Below are positions 58,703 through 64,000 of a stretch of DNA of 64,000 bases, in pieces. The notes beneath the pieces are model-generated. The model ran no database searches and was not told the DNA's origin. It worked only from the letters and a program-made list of their open reading frames with translations. A program made the translations under genes and the position numbers. Source of the stretch: Alistipes sp. (GTDB taxonomy: Bacteria; Bacteroidota; Bacteroidia; Bacteroidales; Rikenellaceae); NCBI GenBank assembly GCA_020026375.1, contig JAHHQN010000001.1, positions 62,001-126,000 of the forward strand, in the 5' to 3' direction. Each line of letters starts with the position of its first letter. The stretch's first letter is position 1.

Positions 58703-60724
58703 ATGATAAGACTGATAATGACACTGTTGCTTTTGGGAGTCACCCTCTCGACCTCGGCACGCGAGGTATTTCCGCTCAACGAGGGCTGGCGATTCTACTT
58801 CAAATCGGAACCCAACAGCGATAACGCACGACACGTCACCCTGCCCCACAGTTGGAACACCGACTCCTCGGCATCGGGTTACCTGCTCGAAACCACGGGC
58901 AACTACCTCAACAACATGTATATCCCCGGCGACTGGGCCGACAAGCGTCTGTTCGTGCGCTTCCACGGTGTGCAGTCGGTGGCCAACCTCTTCATCAACG
59001 GTTCGCATGTAGGCACCCACCACGGCGGTGCGACGGCCTTCACCTTCGAAATCACCGACAAGGTACACTTCGGTGCCGACAATGCCCTGCTGATGGTGGT
59101 GAGCAACTCCCAGCGCGACGACGTGCTGCCCACCTCCACCGACATCAACCTCTACGGCGGCATCTACCGCGAGGCGGAACTCATACTCACCGAGCGTACC
59201 ATCGTCTCGCCGCTCTATCTGGGTACGGAGGGCGTACTCGTCCACCAGCAGTGGGCCGACGAGGAGAAGGCCGAGGGCGAAATCGAGATACACCTCTCGT
59301 CACGCGGAAGCAACAGCTGCCAGCTCCATGTGGAGGTGACGGCACCCGACGACCAGATTGTGATGTCGAAGCAGCAGAAGGTGAAAATCGACAACAAGGG
59401 GCTGCGTATCCCCTACTCCATCGAGGAACCCATGCTGTGGGGTGTGGGCAGCCCCTTCCTCTACACGGTGAAGGTGGCCGTGGGTGACGAGAACGGCATG
59501 ACCGACTCGGTGGTGGTGCGCACCGGCCTGCGCCATATCGACACCGAAGACCCCACCAAAGTGAAAATCAACCATGAGGACGTCGACCTGCGCGGCGTGA
59601 CCCTCTACCACGACTCGGCACTCTCGGGCGGCACGCTCTCCAATGCCGACTACGACCACGACCTCAACGAGATATTCGGACTGGGTGCCAATGCCCTGCG
59701 TTCGGCCGTCATGCCCCACGCCCAGTATCTCTACGACCGTTGCGACGAACACGGCATGCTGGTGTGGATCGACATTCCGTTCCACAAGGTCGAGTTCCTG
59801 AGCGATGTGGGCTACTTCGCCACCCCGATGTTCGAGGAGAACGGTCTGCAGCAGCTGCGCGAAATTGTGGCGCAGAATATCAACCACCCGTCGGTCATCA
59901 TGTGGGGCATCTTCTCGCGCCAGTGGCTCAGGGGCGACGACGTGTCGACCTATATCCGCCGGCTCAACGACGAGGCCCATCTGCTCGACCCCTCACGTCC
60001 GACGGTGGCCAGCAGCGACCAGAACGGCAGCCTCAACTTCATCACCAACCTCATCGTATGGCGTCAGGACGTGGGCTGGGCAAAGGGTTCGCCCGACGAT
60101 TTGGGCATCTGGCGCGCACAGCTGCAGAAGAGCTGGAGCCACCTCCACAACGCCATAGAGTACGGCGGCGAGGGATTCATCGGCCACAAGAGCTACACGG
60201 CACAGGCCGAGCCGCGTTCGAACTGGAAGCCCGAGGAGCGTCAGACCCGTTTCCACGAGGAGTATGCCCGAAATCTCCAGAACGACTCGCTGTTCTGGGG
60301 CGTGTGGATTGACAACATGTTCGACTACGGTTCGGCACGCCGTCCCTACGGTCTCAACGCTCAGGGACTCATCACCCAGAACCGCCGCGACAAGAAGGAC
60401 GCCTACTACCTATACAAAGCAATGTGGAATCAGAACGACCCCACATTGCATATTGTAGACAAACACCGCACGCTGCGCGACAATCCGCGTCAGGCCTTCA
60501 GTGTCTACTCCTCCCACGGAGTGCCGACCATCGTCATCGGCAGCGACTCGCTCGAGATGACCGAATACTCCCGCTGCCAGTACCGCACCGACTCGGTGGA
60601 GCTGCAAGGCAGGGTCCACATCAAGGCGTGGTGCGGCGACCAGCGCGACAGCGTGACTATCTTCGTAGGCAACGCTCTAAAACCCCGACGCATTCAGGAC
60701 CTTCGCAAAACAATAGGTCTATAA
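58703..60724 (+). CDS. Glycoside hydrolase family 2-like secreted protein, acid/base residue replaced
   Basis: The product is 673 residues with a signal peptide (cleavage near TSAREV). It has a sugar-binding jelly-roll domain (about 20-165; LPHSWNTDSS, RLFVRFHGVQSVANLFING), an Ig-like domain (about 165-275) and a TIM barrel (about 280-600). This is GH2 (beta-galactosidase/mannosidase/glucuronidase) architecture. The probable nucleophile Glu486 is present (IEYGGEG). However, the site where relatives have W-G-L-F-N-E reads WGIFSRQW, so Ser405-Arg406 replace the Asn-Glu pair that provides the acid/base. It may be inactive, sugar-binding only, or mechanistically altered. Its 3' end overlaps the convergent WbqC-like gene by 68 bases. 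Confidence 0.82.
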   Translation: MIRLIMTLLLLGVTLSTSAREVFPLNEGWRFYFKSEPNSDNARHVTLPHSWNTDSSASGYLLETTGNYLNNMYIPGDWADKRLFVRFHGVQSVANLFINGSHVGTHHGGATAFTFEITDKVHFGADNALLMVVSNSQRDDVLPTSTDINLYGGIYREAELILTERTIVSPLYLGTEGVLVHQQWADEEKAEGEIEIHLSSRGSNSCQLHVEVTAPDDQIVMSKQQKVKIDNKGLRIPYSIEEPMLWGVGSPFLYTVKVAVGDENGMTDSVVVRTGLRHIDTEDPTKVKINHEDVDLRGVTLYHDSALSGGTLSNADYDHDLNEIFGLGANALRSAVMPHAQYLYDRCDEHGMLVWIDIPFHKVEFLSDVGYFATPMFEENGLQQLREIVAQNINHPSVIMWGIFSRQWLRGDDVSTYIRRLNDEAHLLDPSRPTVASSDQNGSLNFITNLIVWRQDVGWAKGSPDDLGIWRAQLQKSWSHLHNAIEYGGEGFIGHKSYTAQAEPRSNWKPEERQTRFHEEYARNLQNDSLFWGVWIDNMFDYGSARRPYGLNAQGLITQNRRDKKDAYYLYKAMWNQNDPTLHIVDKHRTLRDNPRQAFSVYSSHGVPTIVIGSDSLEMTEYSRCQYRTDSVELQGRVHIKAWCGDQRDSVTIFVGNALKPRRIQDLRKTIGL

Positions 60725-61259
60725 ACGAGAGGTTGGGTTCAAACTCGAAACGGTCGGAAAAGACCTGGATATAGGGTTCGGCTACAAAGGCCGAACCCTC
60801 TTTCTTTTTGGGGCGGAGGTCGGTGTCGCCCTCCGCGGCGGTGATGTACTCCTCGCTCACACGCGGCATGGCGATGTGTGTCAGGCGGCACATCATCTCC
60901 AGCAGCTGCATGTTGTAGTCCGTCAGCGAGGTGTACTCACGGGTGTAGAACGGTTCGAAATAGGGCGCATAGAAGTCGAAATAGGGCGACGACTTGTAGG
61001 AGGCCACCAGCGCCCCCCAATGCTGGTGCTGCCAGCGTTTGGAGTAGTCGAGGCGCATGTCCTTCATCTTCTGACGCGGACGGTTGGCATGGGCCACCTG
61101 TGCCGAGAGTTCCATACGGCCGTCGGTGGCCAGTATGGCGGCACGGTTACGCTCCGAACGCTTGATGTAATGTTCGCCCAGGTCAATCACACAGTCCCCC
61201 TGCAACAAGTGGGCGAAATACTCCACCGAGGGGAGATAGGCCGAAGGTAAGATTATCAT
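60657..61259 (-). CDS. WbqC-like family protein
   Basis: The product is 200 residues. The N-terminal LPSAYLPSVEYFAHLL, the EHYIKRSERNRAAIL segment and the C-terminal QVFSDRFEFEPNLSFIDLLFCEGPE match the WbqC family, found near polysaccharide genes and in Bacteroidota as solitary genes; no enzymatic role is proven. Its ATG overlaps the ispG stop (ATGA), so it is translationally coupled to ispG. The 3' end overlaps the GH2 gene tail-to-tail; the conserved C-terminal motif lies mostly within the overlap, so this end is real. Confidence 0.8.
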   Translation of the reverse strand: MIILPSAYLPSVEYFAHLLQGDCVIDLGEHYIKRSERNRAAILATDGRMELSAQVAHANRPRQKMKDMRLDYSKRWQHQHWGALVASYKSSPYFDFYAPYFEPFYTREYTSLTDYNMQLLEMMCRLTHIAMPRVSEEYITAAEGDTDLRPKKKEGSAFVAEPYIQVFSDRFEFEPNLSFIDLLFCEGPECVGVLERCLRR

Positions 61260-62737
61260 GGCTCGATCCAGTCTCCGTTCTGCTTGATGAGTGCCACGAG
61301 GTGGTCCAGTGCCTCCTCCTGCGGAATATTGCGCTCCATGATGGTGCGTCCCTTGTAGAGGGTAATCTGTCCGGGAGCCGCTCCCACATAGCCGTAGTCG
61401 GCGTCGGCCATCTCGCCCGGGCCGTTGACGATGCAGCCCATCACGCCGATGCGCAGGTTCTTCAGATGCGACGTGCGCGCCTTGATGTCGCCCAGCGTCT
61501 GCTCGATGTTGTAGAGCGTGCGTCCGCAGCTGGGACAGGCGATGTATTCGGTCTTCGAGAAGCGCACGCGTGCCGACTGGAGAATCATCAGCTCGATTTC
61601 GCGGATACGCGCAGCGTCGTGCTGCGGGGCATCAATCCAGATGCCGTCGGCCAGACCGTCGAGGAACAGCGGACCCAAATCGGCAGCCGCCCTTACGGCC
61701 AGCAGCTCCTCCGACTCCTCGTCGTAGCGGCGGCGCACCATCACCGGCTCGCGGCTGTCGAGATTGAGAATCATGGCCCTCAACTCGGCGGTGGGGTTCT
61801 CCGACACCGACTCCAGCACACGGAACCCGTCATGCGGCTCGTCGTGCGTCACGGGAATCTGCACCTCGCTGCGGCGCACGAAGTGCAGCGGCGAATAGTT
61901 CTCGGGGTGCAGCACCTCGAAACGGCCCTTTCGCGAGGCGAAGTGGTCGACCAGCATCTGCGCCACAGGCACCTCGTTCTCGGGGGCTTCGGTCAGCGAC
62001 ACGCGAATGGTGTCACCGATGCCGTCGGCCATCAGCGCACCGATACCCACGGCACTCTTGATGCGCCCCTCGATGCCGTTGCCGGCTTCCGTAACTCCCA
62101 GATGGAGAGGATAGTGCATACCTTCGGCCTCCATCGCCTCGACAAGCATGCGGTAGGCCGCCACCATCACACGGGTGTTCGACGACTTCATCGACACCAC
62201 CACCTGATCGAAGTCATGCGCCTGACACACACGGAGAAACTCCATGGCTGCGGCCGTCATGCCCTCGGGCGTGTCGCCGAACTTGTCGAAGATGCGCTTG
62301 CCCAGCGAACCGTGGTTCACGCCGATGCGCAGGGCCACACCCCGCTCGCGGCACTGCGCGATGAGGGCCTCCAGCTCGCCGTGTTCGGTACGGTAGTTGC
62401 CGGGGTTGATTCTCACCTTGTCGACATAGTTGGCCGCCACGGCCGCCACCTCCGGCACGAAGTGGATATCGGCCACCAGAGCCGCCTCCGACCCCTCCTC
62501 ACGCACACGGCGCATGATGTTGGCCAGATTCTCGGCCTCACGACGACCCTGCGCCGTCAGACGCACGATATGGCCGCCGGCGCGCTCGATTCTGAGTATC
62601 TGCTCCACAGAGCCTTCTGTATCATTGGTGTCGGTGTTGGTCATCGACTGCACGGCAACGGGACGGTTGCCGCCTATCACGATGCGTCCGATACGCACTT
62701 CGTTGGTCGGACGGCGTTGAAACTCCGAAAGATTCAT
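61256..62737 (-). CDS. ispG: 4-hydroxy-3-methylbut-2-enyl-diphosphate synthase
   Basis: IspG (GcpE) converts MEcPP to HMBPP in the MEP isoprenoid pathway using a [4Fe-4S] cluster. The product is 493 residues. The N-terminal TIM barrel covers about 1-260 (VAVQSMTNTDTNDT, VADIHFVP, VRINPGNY). An insert follows at about 262-385, then the iron-sulfur domain with C401, C404 (CPSCGRTLYN) and C435 (GVMGCIVNGPGEM). The three-domain form is known from plants, chlamydiae and Bacteroidota, but the insert here (about 120 residues) is shorter than is usual for that type. dxs of the same pathway is at 16.3 kb. Confidence 0.95.
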   Translation of the reverse strand: MNLSEFQRRPTNEVRIGRIVIGGNRPVAVQSMTNTDTNDTEGSVEQILRIERAGGHIVRLTAQGRREAENLANIMRRVREEGSEAALVADIHFVPEVAAVAANYVDKVRINPGNYRTEHGELEALIAQCRERGVALRIGVNHGSLGKRIFDKFGDTPEGMTAAAMEFLRVCQAHDFDQVVVSMKSSNTRVMVAAYRMLVEAMEAEGMHYPLHLGVTEAGNGIEGRIKSAVGIGALMADGIGDTIRVSLTEAPENEVPVAQMLVDHFASRKGRFEVLHPENYSPLHFVRRSEVQIPVTHDEPHDGFRVLESVSENPTAELRAMILNLDSREPVMVRRRYDEESEELLAVRAAADLGPLFLDGLADGIWIDAPQHDAARIREIELMILQSARVRFSKTEYIACPSCGRTLYNIEQTLGDIKARTSHLKNLRIGVMGCIVNGPGEMADADYGYVGAAPGQITLYKGRTIMERNIPQEEALDHLVALIKQNGDWIEP

Positions 62738-62765
62738 CTGTTGAAAAAATATTGATTATTTCACA

Positions 62766-62773
62766 CAAAGATA
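62766..62773 (-). promoter_or_regulatory. -7 element of the ispG unit
   Basis: TATCTTTG on the minus strand, 29 bases before the ispG ATG; divergent from the recG promoter. Confidence 0.5.
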
Positions 62774-62825
62774 GGAAGAAATCGAGGAATAAAGGCATAT
62801 CGCTTCGTGATTATCTCTTTTTTAT

Positions 62826-62833
62826 TATATTTG
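62826..62833 (+). promoter_or_regulatory. -7 element of recG promoter
   Basis: TATATTTG ends 4 bases before the recG ATG, which predicts a leaderless mRNA. A TTCG (62804-62807) 18 bases upstream is a possible weak -33. Confidence 0.55.
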
Positions 62834-62837
62834 TAGT

Positions 62838-64000
62838 ATGGATAAGTTTTTGCAGACCGATGTGAAATACATCGCCGGTGTGGGCGAAATGAGGGCGCGA
62901 CTTCTCGACAAGGAGTTGGGCATCACCTGTGTGGGCCAGCTTCTGGAACACTACCCCCACCGCTACATCGACCGCACGAAGGTCTACCGCATCGACGAAA
63001 TCCACGAGGACACGGCCACCTATGTGCAGTTCCGTGCGCGCGTGACGGGCATCAACTATGCCGGTGCGGAGCGCAACCGCCGCTTCCATGTCTATGTGCA
63101 GGACCCCACAGGCTCGGCCGAGCTGGTGTGGTTCAAGGGCGTGAAGTGGATAGAGAAACGTGTGGAGGTGGGACGCGAGTACCTCATCTTCGGCCGGCCG
63201 TCGTTCTACAAGAACGAACTGCAGATGGTTCACCCCGAGCTGGAGACCATGGAACAGGCCCTCTCGAAGGGGGTCACCTGCACCATGCAGGGCATCTACC
63301 CCTCGACCGAGAAAATCACCAACTCACTGGGTACCAAAGGCATGTTCCGCATCATGGCCAACGCCTGGGAGCAGGCCCGAAACCATATTGCAGAGACCCT
63401 GCCCGAACCGCTCATCACCCGCTACGGACTCCTCTCGCGGCGCGAGGCGTTGCAAAATATCCACTTCCCCGAGTCGCAGGAGCGGCTGCGGCAGGCACAA
63501 TACCGCCTGAAGTTCGAGGAGCTGCTGGGCGTGCAGCTCAACGTGCAGACCCGCCGCTGCGGCCGTCTGTCGAAGGACAACGGCTTCCTCTTCCCGAAGG
63601 TGGGCGGTGTCTTCACACAATTCTACAACGAGAAACTCCCCTTCCCGCTCACGGGGGCGCAGAAACGCGTGATTAAGGAAATCCGCAAGGACACCATATC
63701 GGGCTACCAGATGAACCGCCTGCTGCAGGGCGATGTGGGCAGCGGCAAGACCCTCGTGGCCCTCATCTCGATGCTGCTGGCCGTCGACAACGGCTTCCAG
63801 GCCTGCATGATGGCCCCCACCGAGATTCTCGCCCGCCAGCACTTCGCCACCATCAGCCGCATGACCGAGGGGCTGGAGGTGAAGGTGGCCATACTCACCG
63901 GCGCCTCGAAGAGTCGCGAACGCCGCGAGGCACTCGAAGGCATCGCCTCGGGTGAGGTCGACATACTCATCGGCACCCACTCGCTCATCGAGGACCGGGT
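62838..64000 (+). CDS. recG: ATP-dependent DNA helicase RecG, 3' end cut by window
   Basis: RecG remodels stalled replication forks and recombination intermediates. The first 387 codons are in the window. The N-terminal wedge/OB domain (about 55-155; YVQFRARVTGINYAG, FHVYVQDPTGSAELVWF) is followed by helicase motif I (GDVGSGKT, about 299-306), motif Ia (MMAPTEILARQHF) and LIGTHSLIED. The reading frame is open to base 64000, so the rest lies to the right of the window. It starts at the ATG at 62838, directly after the -7 box. Confidence 0.95.
   Translation, partial: MDKFLQTDVKYIAGVGEMRARLLDKELGITCVGQLLEHYPHRYIDRTKVYRIDEIHEDTATYVQFRARVTGINYAGAERNRRFHVYVQDPTGSAELVWFKGVKWIEKRVEVGREYLIFGRPSFYKNELQMVHPELETMEQALSKGVTCTMQGIYPSTEKITNSLGTKGMFRIMANAWEQARNHIAETLPEPLITRYGLLSRREALQNIHFPESQERLRQAQYRLKFEELLGVQLNVQTRRCGRLSKDNGFLFPKVGGVFTQFYNEKLPFPLTGAQKRVIKEIRKDTISGYQMNRLLQGDVGSGKTLVALISMLLAVDNGFQACMMAPTEILARQHFATISRMTEGLEVKVAILTGASKSRERREALEGIASGEVDILIGTHSLIEDR

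Overview
The window looks like a chromosomal segment from a Bacteroidales bacterium, most likely a high-GC Rikenellaceae such as Alistipes (inference). The evidence is: many Bacteroidota-type promoters (TTTG, 19-20 bp, TAnnTTTG); families typical of that phylum (BatD/BatE, DUF3575, DUF3868-like, DUF3078, bifunctional DAHP synthase/chorismate mutase, a B12-dependent ribonucleotide reductase); the near absence of Shine-Dalgarno sites; and GC-rich coding DNA with AT-rich gaps. I saw no phage, insertion sequence, CRISPR array or rRNA. One tRNA gene is present, tRNA-Thr(GGT).

Layout. 0-11 kb: class II ribonucleotide reductase, RidA, a META-domain lipoprotein, a minus-strand run of fumarase, batD, batE and recR, then class II aldolase and an M48 protease. 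11-24 kb: a small membrane protein, two alpha/beta hydrolases, threonine dehydrogenase, tRNA-Thr, DAHP synthase/chorismate mutase, a radical SAM protein, dxs, the pyrH/thioredoxin/frr cluster and PEP carboxykinase. 24-35 kb: hemW, then a four-gene glycogen cluster (synthase-phosphorylase fusion, debranching enzyme, GT4 transferase, GH57 amylase) and a GIY-YIG protein. 35-45 kb: xpt, an AraC regulator, lipid kinase, apbE, rpsO, pnp, a probably highly expressed OmpA-like/TPR lipoprotein and deoC. 45-51 kb: a secreted endonuclease/phosphatase-fold lipoprotein, a 1.26 kb gene-free gap with a very C-rich stretch behind a strong promoter, and a three-gene envelope operon (DUF3575 barrel, DUF3868-like protein, large lipoprotein). 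51-64 kb: DUF3078, S41 protease and a small lipoprotein; nfo; the overlapping cvpA, rsgA, trmH and aminotransferase run; a GH2 protein lacking its usual acid/base residue; WbqC-like and ispG; and the start of recG, cut by the window edge.

How the genes fit together. Central carbon enzymes (aldolase, PEP carboxykinase, fumarase) suit a fermentative gut anaerobe that runs gluconeogenesis and the reductive branch to succinate. The glycogen cluster covers synthesis, phosphorolysis, debranching and hydrolysis; two of its enzymes end in unusual Arg/Lys/Thr tails. dxs and ispG are two steps of the MEP isoprenoid pathway. The least explained material is the pair of paralogous OmpA-like/TPR lipoproteins (42.1 and 48.4 kb), the DUF3575/DUF3868-like genes beside one of them, and the C-rich segment upstream. 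Most other genes are conserved housekeeping functions. Start codons were chosen by homology-like N-termini, signal peptides and promoter positions; no database search was possible.
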